A stretch of 13,655 nt of DNA, taken from contig CALCSS010000156.1 of assembly GCA_937893835.1 (NCBI GenBank), forward strand, positions 1-13,655, in the 5' to 3' direction. The notes under the pieces were generated by a model. It made no database searches, was not told where the DNA came from, and worked only from the letters and a program-made list of their open reading frames with translations. The stretch is from an uncultured Fidelibacterota bacterium. GTDB lineage: Bacteria; Fidelibacterota; Marinisomatia; Marinisomatales; UBA1611. Each line of letters begins with the position of its first letter. Position 1 is the stretch's first letter. Made by a program: the position numbers and the translations under genes. Positions 8,461 to 13,655 of this stretch are shown here, piece after piece.

Positions 8461-9756
8461 TTATTTTTCGTATTTGGAAGGGTTATTGATTTCATCTATC
8501 TTTCTTTCAGCCATCTTTCGCCAATCTCTATCTTTCCGTGCTTCCTCAAAATGCCTTTTTGCTCTGGTCCTATTCTTCCGACCCATCTCAGCCAACCCAA
8601 GTTCTAACCAACCACCACCAAATTTCTTTTTTAGATCAATACATGATTGCGCCGATGACGCAGCATCATTCCATTGTCCAAGATGGTTGTATGCAGAAGC
8701 AAGATTAAAATATTTATTGTAGTCTTTATCATCTAGTTCAATTGATCTTTTCAAATTACTTGCAGCATCATTATAATTTTCTAGTTCAATATATAACAAT
8801 CCTAATCGCATGAAACCATCAGAATAATCAGTGTCAATTTGAATAATCGTCTTTAATATATCTTCTGCATCTTTGAATTGCTGCTTATCAGTGTATAATT
8901 TCCCCAAGTTACCATATGCCTTTGAATATCCTGGATTGATGCTAATTGCCTTTCTATAATGTTCCATGGCCATTTCTGTATTGCCATCTGTCTCATAAGC
9001 CGTACCAAGGGTAAACCAAGTTTTATCATGGTCAGGCTTGATTTCCAATACCTTATTAAGGGATTCTATGGCTGACTTTGACTTACCTTGTTTCTTTTGC
9101 AATACGCCCAATTGAAAATAAGCAAGATAGAATTCTGGATCGAATTCCAATGCCTTTTCATAGTATGAAGTTGCTTTGTTTAGGTCACCACGTTTGTAGG
9201 CTTTGTTACCAGCATTAAGAAATTGCTTTGTCACATTATCAAGGCCCTTACGTGCTTTTTTATGCTCTGAATATATTTTCAAAGCATTACTAAAGTGTCT
9301 AGCAGCACTCTCAATGTCCTTTTGTCTGAATCTAGTCAAGCCTTTATAAAATTCTGCATCAGGAAAATATGGATGTGCTTTAGAGATCTTGTCATATTCA
9401 TTGATAGCTTCTTCAAATAGGCTCTGTTGTACATTACGATTTCCATTTTGAATGTATTCTGTGATCATTCCGATTTTCTCTGACCAATCACGAAAATCCT
9501 CATCAGCCTGAACTGCCTGGATAGAATATTCATTGGCTTTTTTCAAGTCACCTTTATGAAGATATAACTTTGATAAGGCTTGGAGCGCAGGTGCAAAAGA
9601 AGGATCTACTTTTAGAGCATTATTAAATGAGGATTCTGCACCATTCACATCTCCTGATGAGAGCATTGATTCACCTTGATCTAATAAGAGTTCCGGGTCT
9701 TGCGAGAAGACAATTGATGTCATAAATAATAATGTAAAGAACCTTGAAAAAAACAT
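8461..9756 (-). CDS. Exported tetratricopeptide-repeat protein, function unknown
   Basis: The 431-residue protein starts with a signal peptide (FSRFFTLLFMTSIVFS, probable cut before Q19-D20; no lipobox cysteine). The rest is almost entirely TPR helices in 34-residue steps. Clear units end in the ...NP/DP/KP-type turns: about 22-55, 56-89, 110-140, 145-178, then seven in a row from about 179 to 420, for example AYFQLGVLQKKQGKSKSAIE and AYGNLGKLYTDKQQFKDAE. A charged tail, RKIDEINNPSKYEK, ends it. TPR arrays are protein-docking scaffolds; here the site would be the periplasm or envelope. No enzymatic domain is seen. The ribosome site GAGG (9764-9761) lies 4 nt before the ATG. Because it follows a 90-nt gap and precedes HAD by only 9 nt, it is probably the first gene of the long series that runs to trkH. 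Confidence 0.85.
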   Translation of the reverse strand: MFFSRFFTLLFMTSIVFSQDPELLLDQGESMLSSGDVNGAESSFNNALKVDPSFAPALQALSKLYLHKGDLKKANEYSIQAVQADEDFRDWSEKIGMITEYIQNGNRNVQQSLFEEAINEYDKISKAHPYFPDAEFYKGLTRFRQKDIESAARHFSNALKIYSEHKKARKGLDNVTKQFLNAGNKAYKRGDLNKATSYYEKALEFDPEFYLAYFQLGVLQKKQGKSKSAIESLNKVLEIKPDHDKTWFTLGTAYETDGNTEMAMEHYRKAISINPGYSKAYGNLGKLYTDKQQFKDAEDILKTIIQIDTDYSDGFMRLGLLYIELENYNDAASNLKRSIELDDKDYNKYFNLASAYNHLGQWNDAASSAQSCIDLKKKFGGGWLELGLAEMGRKNRTRAKRHFEEARKDRDWRKMAERKIDEINNPSKYEK

Positions 9757-9846
9757 ATTACCTCAACTCTATAAAATTTTATTGAAAATAACCAAAATAT
9801 TAACGGCAGATTTTAATACTAAATAATGAAGATTAGCAGATTTGAA
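9757..9846 (-). promoter_or_regulatory. Leader of the nine-gene series: ribosome site, probable promoter region
   Basis: This 90-nt AT-rich gap precedes the TPR gene. GAGG at 9764-9761 with a 4-nt spacer is a usable Shine-Dalgarno site. Several TATAAT-like words occur, but none pairs with a convincing -35 at proper spacing and with enough leader. The promoter is therefore presumed from position (first gene after a gap) and not seen. The gap also contains the weak hairpin listed at 9796-9820. Confidence 0.35.
9796..9820 (-). terminator. Weak AU-rich hairpin after the coiled-coil gene, possible terminator
   Basis: On the transcript AGTATTAA (9820-9813) and TTAATATT (9803-9796) can pair over eight positions, including one G-U, around a 9-nt loop, and are followed by TTGGTTATTTT. 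The stem is nearly all A-U, so folding would be weak. If it does not stop transcription, the upstream coiled-coil gene would read through into the TPR operon. Confidence 0.25.
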
Positions 9847-10965
9847 TCAATTTTCTGTGTCTGCAGGAAGTGGAATCTCATCAACTTGAGATTTAAGTTT
9901 TGATAACCGAGCATCCGCCTTTTTAACAGAACCTTCCACCTTATCAATCTTATCACCTATTGAATTCAACTTTTCTTCATTAGAACGAATATCCCTAGAC
10001 GAGGTAATCACCTTTTCACTAATAATGTCCAATTCATTTTTCAGGTCACCTGTGTCTGTTGCCAATTTCTTACGTGCCTTTAAGGCATTGTTGTCCATAT
10101 CGTCTATTTTTGATGATATCACATCCAAACGATTTGTTAGATCCTTTAACATCGATCTCATAGTTTGTGAAAGTTCATCTGTCTTCTCCTCTAAACTATG
10201 ATTTAATTTTTTTATTCCCTTTTGATTATTATCAACACCATCCTCAACATCACCAAATTTTCCCTGTACTCTGATCACTTCTTGAATATTATTTGCCAGT
10301 GCACCGGCCATCATATCTATTTGATTTTGCTGATTCTCTTGGATACTGCGAATGGATTGTATGTCTTGTTTTATTGATGACAAATTTCCTGATAACAAAT
10401 AGGATTGATTTGCTGTGATATCAAGCTTTTGTCTAGCTTGAGAAAATTGTTTATTCATCGTGGACACAGTATCATCAAGCCCACCCATATCTTGCCTATT
10501 CGAAGCAATGTCTACTCTCTGATTGACCAGATCATCTTGGACATATTCTATCTTCTTTTTCTGTTCACGTCCTTGCGAATGCAATCTAAGAAGATCGATC
10601 TCGAATTCATTTTGCAATACCTCTAGGTCCTTAAATAATTCGTAAAGATCATTGAGTGCCGTCCTCAGTGAGTCATTCCAGTGATTGACCTGCCCTGAAA
10701 GATGATTGACATTCCCTTGTAAATATTCAAGTCTTTCGGAAACAAAGGTCAAATCTCCTTTCTTTGCAGCATCCTCTCTGCCTAGTATATCAGAGGGTTG
10801 TAATTTTATAGTACCTTGTTCGGTCTTTAAAAATATTCGATGTTGATTCTCATTGACCACCTGCCCCTGCACAATGGACCCATCTTTAAGAAAGAATATG
10901 GATACATCTTGTGCAGATAGTCTAACTATGGTAAGAAGAAGAATAACTATAAGTTTTTTTAACAT
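9847..10965 (-). CDS. Exported coiled-coil protein with N-terminal SH3/Lsm-like segment, function unknown
   Basis: I do not recognise a named family. Of 372 residues, 1-19 form a signal peptide (KKLIVILLLTIVRLSA, cut before Q19 or D20). Residues about 22-65 (FLKDGSIVQGQVVNE, then RIFLKTEQGTIKLQPSDI) have the alternating pattern of a small beta barrel. Such short 'DG..i.G.v' modules are common at the start of exported proteins in several Gram-negative lineages. From about 74 to 365 the sequence is almost unbroken heptad-patterned coiled coil, rich in Asn, Gln, Asp and Lys, with recurrent short breaks (for example near DMGGLDD). It ends EIPLPADTEN, with no membrane anchor or outer-membrane barrel. 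By composition it should be a long periplasmic rod or oligomer. It follows the tRNA terminator and has its own promoter candidate; no Shine-Dalgarno site is apparent before ATG 10965-10963. Its neighbour downstream is another exported scaffold protein. Confidence 0.8.
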   Translation of the reverse strand: MLKKLIVILLLTIVRLSAQDVSIFFLKDGSIVQGQVVNENQHRIFLKTEQGTIKLQPSDILGREDAAKKGDLTFVSERLEYLQGNVNHLSGQVNHWNDSLRTALNDLYELFKDLEVLQNEFEIDLLRLHSQGREQKKKIEYVQDDLVNQRVDIASNRQDMGGLDDTVSTMNKQFSQARQKLDITANQSYLLSGNLSSIKQDIQSIRSIQENQQNQIDMMAGALANNIQEVIRVQGKFGDVEDGVDNNQKGIKKLNHSLEEKTDELSQTMRSMLKDLTNRLDVISSKIDDMDNNALKARKKLATDTGDLKNELDIISEKVITSSRDIRSNEEKLNSIGDKIDKVEGSVKKADARLSKLKSQVDEIPLPADTEN

Positions 10966-10989
10966 ATGATGTTACTTGTTTAGCGGGAG

Positions 10990-11018
10990 AATCTAAATTA
11001 TTGCAAGGTCTTGGGCAA
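10990..11018 (-). promoter_or_regulatory. Candidate sigma70-type promoter for the coiled-coil gene
   Basis: TTGCCC (11018-11013) and TAGATT (10995-10990) are 17 bp apart, placed just after the terminator of the preceding unit and about 25 nt before the start codon. This is the expected position for an independent promoter. The -35 matches 4 of 6 and the -10 matches 4 of 6 of the E. coli consensus, so this is only suggestive. Confidence 0.35.
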
Positions 11019-11024
11019 CTCATT

Positions 11025-11061
11025 GAAAAATAAAAAAAGCCCTCTATTGTACAGGGCTTTT
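11025..11061 (-). terminator. Intrinsic terminator of the pgk-tpiA-secG-tRNA-Leu unit
   Basis: Read on the minus strand, AAAAGCCCT (11061-11053) pairs perfectly with AGGGCTTTT (11043-11035) around a 9-nt loop. A T-rich run TTTTTTTATTTTT (11037-11025) continues from the stem. The GC core of five pairs plus the U tract makes this the clearest terminator in the window. It begins 8 nt after the tRNA 3' end, so it also defines the precursor tail. It may also block any plus-strand read-through, but no plus-strand gene is seen. Confidence 0.9.
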
Positions 11062-11068
11062 CTATCTG

Positions 11069-11152
11069 TGCCGAAGGCCGGACTCGAACCGGCACGGGGT
11101 TTCCCCCACTGCCCCCTCAAGACAGCGTGTCTACCAGTTCCACCACTTCGGC
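11069..11152 (-). tRNA. tRNA-Leu (anticodon GAG)
   Basis: An 84-nt tRNA of the long-variable-arm class. The acceptor arms GCCGAAG (11152-11146) and CTTCGGC (11076-11070) pair perfectly, and the discriminator A is at 11069. The anticodon stem CTGTC/GGCAG encloses TTGAGGG, giving anticodon GAG (11118-11116), which reads CUC and CUU leucine codons. The variable arm has a GGGG/CCCC stem, and the T arm is GCCGG-TTCGAGT-CCGGC. Leucine identity also fits A73 and strong overall likeness to E. coli leuU. The 3' CCA is not encoded (CAG follows the discriminator), so it must be added by a CCA-adding enzyme. The gene lies 54 nt after secG and just before the terminator. Confidence 0.97.
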
Positions 11153-11170
11153 AAAATAAAATAATACTGT

Positions 11171-11199
11171 ATTCTAGCGTAGTTTCTTTTTGATAAGAA
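11171..11199 (-). promoter_or_regulatory. Possible separate promoter for tRNA-Leu
   Basis: TTCTTA (11199-11194) and TAGAAT (11176-11171) are 17 bp apart. The -10 is good (5 of 6) and the -35 poor (3 of 6). Initiation would fall about 11 nt before the mature tRNA, a normal leader length. It would let the tRNA be made apart from the glycolytic genes, but co-transcription from pgk is equally possible. Confidence 0.3.
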
Positions 11200-11206
11200 T
11201 ATCTTG

Positions 11207-11554
11207 CTATTCTCCACCATCAAGGTCAAGTGTGGTCTCTCCACCAGAAGGAGGGACATCCAAGGCAGGTACCTCTGGTCTGTTCTCAGCAGCTCTCTTG
11301 ACCAGAGAGGTTGTGCTTTCATCGCTAGGTCCACTAAGTACACTAATTACGACGGCTAAAACAAGGAATAAGGTTGCAAGCCAAGTAGTTACTCTACTGA
11401 GAACATTTCCTGCATTTTGGCCACCAAGTACAGAGCTGGCGGCATTACCACCAAATGTACCTGAAAGTCCACCACCTTGACTGGCCTGCATTAAGACAAC
11501 TGCTATCAGTAGCAGACTGACGATGGTATGTATAATTATTAAAAATCCTGTCAT
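11207..11554 (-). CDS. secG: Protein-export membrane protein SecG
   Basis: SecG is the small accessory subunit of the SecYEG channel and helps SecA-driven export. The 115 residues show the family layout. TM1 at about 3-22 runs into the signature LMQASQGGGLSGTFGG (21-36). A cytoplasmic loop SSVLGGQNAGNVLSRVT follows, then TM2 at about 56-74, then a soluble acidic tail of about 40 residues ending LDLDGGE. Its start overlaps the tpiA stop as ATGA, and AGGAG (11567-11563) with 8-nt spacing is a strong ribosome site. The tail is Pro/Gly/Asp-rich and variable in the family. tRNA-Leu follows, the same order as secG-leuU in E. coli. Confidence 0.95.
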   Translation of the reverse strand: MTGFLIIIHTIVSLLLIAVVLMQASQGGGLSGTFGGNAASSVLGGQNAGNVLSRVTTWLATLFLVLAVVISVLSGPSDESTTSLVKRAAENRPEVPALDVPPSGGETTLDLDGGE

Positions 11555-12309
11555 TTTCTATTCTCCTGAACTTCTTCAACAGTTCGTATCACTGATGCAA
11601 ATGAATTAGCATCCAAACTTGCACCTCCAATTAAAAATCCATCAACTCCTTTTGTTTGAATGAGATCCTTTGCATTATCTGAATTTACAGAGCCACCATA
11701 TAAAATGTGAACATCATTGCCAATACCATAATTCTTACCAATGATCTCACGAATTACTGTATGAGCGATTTGCACCTGCTCAATAGTTGCGGTAACACCA
11801 GTACCTATTGCCCACACTGGTTCATAGGCAATAATGCAATCTCTGATGTTATCAATAGAATCAAATCCTTTTTCCAGTTGGTCTTTCAGAACAAGCGCAG
11901 TTTCACCAGACTTCCTCTCGTCAATCGTTTCACCAATGCATAGGATGGGATTTAATCCATATGAGAGTAAACCTCTCACCTTATTATTAATCCACTCATC
12001 GGTCTCACCAAAGACATGTCGCCTCTCAGAATGCCCTACAATCACATAGTCAACTCCACAATCCTTGATCATGGGAATTGATATCTCTCCAGTAAATGCA
12101 CCTGACTCCTCCCAATGACAATTCTGTGCAGCGGCATAGAAGGGTGGTTTAACATTCATTTCAAAGAGCCCTGTAAATGGCGGCGCGAAGATAACTGATA
12201 CAGATCTGATATCCAAAACCAACTTGGTCACCTCATCAACAAAGGATATCACTTCTGATGGAAGTTTGTTCATCTTCCAGTTTCCGGCTACTATGGGCAT
12301 TTTTTTCAT
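11551..12309 (-). CDS. tpiA: Triosephosphate isomerase
   Basis: TpiA interconverts dihydroxyacetone phosphate and glyceraldehyde 3-phosphate in glycolysis and gluconeogenesis. The 252 residues are a full TIM barrel. AGNWKMNK gives substrate-binding N10 and catalytic K12. VGHSERRHVFGE gives electrophilic H93. AYEPVWAIGTG gives the general base E163 and the flexible lid loop that follows it (about 164-174). LYGGSVNS (204-210) and GFLIGGASL (224-232) bind the phosphate. GAGG (12320-12317), 7 nt before ATG 12309-12307, is a good ribosome site inside the end of pgk, and the two genes are only 1 nt apart. A second ATG three codons in (12300) is possible but less well spaced. The stop is shared with the secG start. 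Confidence 0.97.
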   Translation of the reverse strand: MKKMPIVAGNWKMNKLPSEVISFVDEVTKLVLDIRSVSVIFAPPFTGLFEMNVKPPFYAAAQNCHWEESGAFTGEISIPMIKDCGVDYVIVGHSERRHVFGETDEWINNKVRGLLSYGLNPILCIGETIDERKSGETALVLKDQLEKGFDSIDNIRDCIIAYEPVWAIGTGVTATIEQVQIAHTVIREIIGKNYGIGNDVHILYGGSVNSDNAKDLIQTKGVDGFLIGGASLDANSFASVIRTVEEVQENRK

Positions 12310-12310
12310 T

Positions 12311-13498
12311 TTATTTCCTCAATGCGGTTATCGCAGGAAGAGAGTTCCCACTTAATAATTCCAATGACGCACCTCCACCTGTCGAAACATGGGTCATCTC
12401 ATTCATTAATCCAAATTGTTCCAATGCAGCCGCAGTATCTCCTCCTCCAACAATGACCTTTGAACCAGATGTTACACAACTTACAAGGTGAATGGCCATT
12501 TCTCTAGTACCTGACTCAAATCCCTTAGATTCAAATACTCCCATTGGTCCATTCCATAAAATGGTTTTTGAATTGCCTAGAATAGTATTAAACCTACGCA
12601 TTGAATCAGGACCAATATCCAAGCCCATCATATTATCAGGAATATCGTCAATAGAACAAGGCCCTTCCTGAATATTATCCTTCAATGACAAAGCACATAA
12701 TGCATCAGATGGCAATATAATTTTTGCACCCTTGACCCTTGCCTTGTTCATAATGTCCTTTGCAATAGATATCATCGAGCCATCAACTAGTGAACCTCCC
12801 ACCTTTTTACCTTTTGCCTTCAAAAAGGTAAAGGCCATTCCACCACCGATTATAATATTATCCGCTTTATCCAGAAATTGATCGATCAATTTTAATTTAG
12901 TATCAATTTTTGCTCCTCCAAGAATCAGTGTCAATGGAGTCTTTGGTCTAGACATGAATCTGTCTAAATAATTTAATTCCTTGTCCATCAACCAACCTAT
13001 GCCGGCATTTTTGAAATATGGTAAAACACCTACATTGGATGCATGCGACCTATGAGCAGTTCCAAAAGCATCATTTATGAATAATTGGCCATGTCGTGCA
13101 AGTTGAGATGAGAATTCCATATCATTTGCTTCTTCACCAGCATGGAATCGTAGATTTTCCAATAAATGAATTTCACCTGGCTTCAAACTGATGGATGTAT
13201 CGATTGAATCAGTAGATATGCAATTATCTGAGAATTTGATTGGCATTTCCAAAAGTCCAGCCAATTCCTCACCTACAGGAATAAGACTAAGATCATTGTC
13301 AATAGTTCCCTTTGGCCTGCCCATGTGTGACATGATCACTACAGCTGCACCTGCATCAAGGCACGTCATTATGGTGGGCAATACTGCCTTTATTCTAAAA
13401 TTATTTGATACTGTCTCTCCATCCATCGGGACATTGAAATCAGTACGAATTAATATGTTCTTCCCTCGAAGATCAAATGCGTTGAGTGTCTTAATCAT
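12311..13498 (-). CDS. pgk: Phosphoglycerate kinase
   Basis: Pgk transfers the acyl phosphate of 1,3-bisphosphoglycerate to ADP, an ATP-yielding step of glycolysis. The 395 residues match the bacterial monomer. N-domain landmarks are IRTDFNVPMDG (17-27; D20, N22), SHMGRPKG (57-64; H58, R61), LENLRFH (113-119; R117) and NDAFGTAHRSHAS (142-154; R150). C-domain landmarks are LGGAKIDTKLKLI (193-205; K197, K201), WNGPMGVFE (315-323; E323), IVGGGDTAAAL (349-359; D354) and VSTGGGASLELLSG (371-384). The usual aspartate/serine order after GGAK (V-S-D/T) is I-D-T here, a small change next to the nucleotide site. ATG 13498-13496 has no Shine-Dalgarno site; the 157 nt upstream hold a promoter candidate. 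It heads the pgk-tpiA-secG-tRNA unit. Confidence 0.97.
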   Translation of the reverse strand: MIKTLNAFDLRGKNILIRTDFNVPMDGETVSNNFRIKAVLPTIMTCLDAGAAVVIMSHMGRPKGTIDNDLSLIPVGEELAGLLEMPIKFSDNCISTDSIDTSISLKPGEIHLLENLRFHAGEEANDMEFSSQLARHGQLFINDAFGTAHRSHASNVGVLPYFKNAGIGWLMDKELNYLDRFMSRPKTPLTLILGGAKIDTKLKLIDQFLDKADNIIIGGGMAFTFLKAKGKKVGGSLVDGSMISIAKDIMNKARVKGAKIILPSDALCALSLKDNIQEGPCSIDDIPDNMMGLDIGPDSMRRFNTILGNSKTILWNGPMGVFESKGFESGTREMAIHLVSCVTSGSKVIVGGGDTAAALEQFGLMNEMTHVSTGGGASLELLSGNSLPAITALRK

Positions 13499-13524
13499 TA
13501 AAAATTAAAGTATAGTGTTCAAGA

Positions 13525-13537
13525 GTGGCACAGCCAC
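13525..13537 (-). promoter_or_regulatory. Tight GC hairpin at the presumed pgk transcript start
   Basis: GTGGC and GCCAC flank a 3-nt TGT loop, making a five-pair stem of mostly G-C in very AT-rich surroundings. It sits at or just after the predicted start site, so it could cap and stabilise the 5' end of the mRNA or be a protein site. No U run follows, so it is not a terminator. Confidence 0.3.
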
Positions 13538-13538
13538 A

Positions 13539-13567
13539 AATAGATTAGTGAAAAGATCTTTTGTCAA
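13539..13567 (-). promoter_or_regulatory. Candidate promoter of pgk
   Basis: A perfect TTGACA (13567-13562) stands 17 bp from TCTATT (13544-13539, 4 of 6). The expected start site is near 13532, leaving a leader of about 34 nt. The -10 followed by G also resembles the TAnnTTTG element of Bacteroidota promoters at 7 of its 8 positions or fewer, so the sigma class is open. It is the best promoter candidate in the window. Confidence 0.5.
13551..13562. promoter_or_regulatory. 12-bp perfect palindrome within the pgk promoter, possible operator
   Basis: AAAAGATCTTTT is perfectly self-complementary and lies in the spacer between the -35 and -10 elements, overlapping the last base of the -35. A dimeric regulator bound here would block RNA polymerase. 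AT-rich palindromes of this size also occur by chance. Confidence 0.35.
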
Positions 13568-13607
13568 AAAAGCCATCAGATAAGCGGTAAATTATGATTA
13601 TTTACTT

Positions 13608-13655
13608 CTACTTCCCAAAGTCGTTTGGAAGAAATTTCATTTTTCTTTTACCCTT
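13608..13655 (-). other. Possible C-terminal tail of an upstream gene
   Basis: Entering from the right edge, one minus-strand frame stays open for 15 codons and ends at TAG 13610-13608, with residues reading ...KFLPNDFGK. The other two frames stop within six codons. An upstream co-directional gene ending here is plausible, and an imperfect hairpin (13611-13631) overlaps its end. Too short to identify or to prove coding. Confidence 0.2.

Noticed and set aside
8354..8722. Plus-strand open frame of 122 codons crossing the HAD/TPR junction
   Set aside because: Both minus-strand genes have strong family evidence here; the plus frame has no signal of its own.
9806..9843. Direct repeat GCAGATTT at 9806-9813 and 9836-9843
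   Set aside because: Only 8 bp and spanning the end of a coding region; expected by chance in AT-rich DNA, with no target-site or attachment-site logic around it.
11011..11193. Plus-strand open frame of 60 codons over the terminator and tRNA
   Set aside because: It translates the complement of a tRNA and a terminator; the similarity of such products to database 'proteins' is a known annotation artefact.
13587..13605. Inverted repeat GTAAAT/ATTTAC with a 7-nt centre upstream of the pgk promoter
   Set aside because: Six A-T-rich pairs are weak evidence; no promoter element overlaps it and no regulator family site was recognised.
13611..13631. Imperfect hairpin CTTCC...GGAAG with a one-base bulge as a terminator
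   Set aside because: On the minus strand it is not followed by a U run; it may still mark the end of an upstream gene, but that cannot be judged at the window edge.
1..13655. Search for mobile elements, CRISPR repeats, toxin-antitoxin or defence genes
   Set aside because: No transposase, integrase, regular spaced repeats or defence-type domains were seen on either strand; the window is core genome.

Overview
The window reads as an ordinary chromosomal housekeeping segment of an AT-rich bacterium. Every gene I can support lies on the minus strand, so transcription runs from high to low coordinates. The genes are cell-wall synthesis (murA), DNA repair (recN), cofactor repair (nnr), acyl-carrier activation (acpS), K+ uptake (trkA, trkH), protein export (secG), lower glycolysis (pgk, tpiA) and one tRNA-Leu. 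I see no insertion sequence, phage gene, integrase, CRISPR array or toxin-antitoxin pair. The secreted TPR protein, the secreted coiled-coil protein, the compact co-directional layout and the mixed use of Shine-Dalgarno sites would fit an uncultured marine lineage near the Fibrobacterota-Chlorobiota-Bacteroidota group, for example Marinimicrobia/SAR406. That placement is inference without a database search and is of low to moderate confidence.

Region A (about 11025-13655) is one transcription unit: pgk, tpiA, secG, tRNA-Leu(GAG), then a strong intrinsic terminator. pgk and tpiA are 1 nt apart, and tpiA and secG overlap by ATGA. Upstream of pgk is a good TTGACA-type promoter candidate with a perfect 12-bp palindrome in its spacer. 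The two glycolytic enzymes interconvert neighbouring intermediates. SecG and the tRNA follow as passengers, in an order (secG then leucine tRNA) also seen in E. coli.

Region B (9847-11024) is a single gene for an exported coiled-coil protein of unknown function. It has a small beta-rich domain at its N-terminus and a plausible promoter of its own.

Region C (1-9846) is a dense nine-gene series: TPR protein, HAD phosphatase, acpS, nnr, VanZ-like membrane protein, recN, murA, trkA, trkH. Six of its eight junctions overlap, by 1, 4 or 14 nt. The exceptions are a 9-nt gap (TPR/HAD) and a 59-nt gap (murA/trkA) that holds a small AU-rich hairpin. TrkA and TrkH are the regulator and channel of one K+ uptake system. 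HAD and Nnr may both be metabolite-repair enzymes next to the CoA-dependent AcpS. The other genes share the unit without an obvious common pathway. trkH is cut by the left edge of the window and lacks only about its last 55 residues.

No clearly new system is visible. The items most worth a second look are the uncharacterised coiled-coil and TPR exported proteins, the archaeal-type HAD phosphatase beside acpS-nnr, and the palindrome in the pgk promoter.
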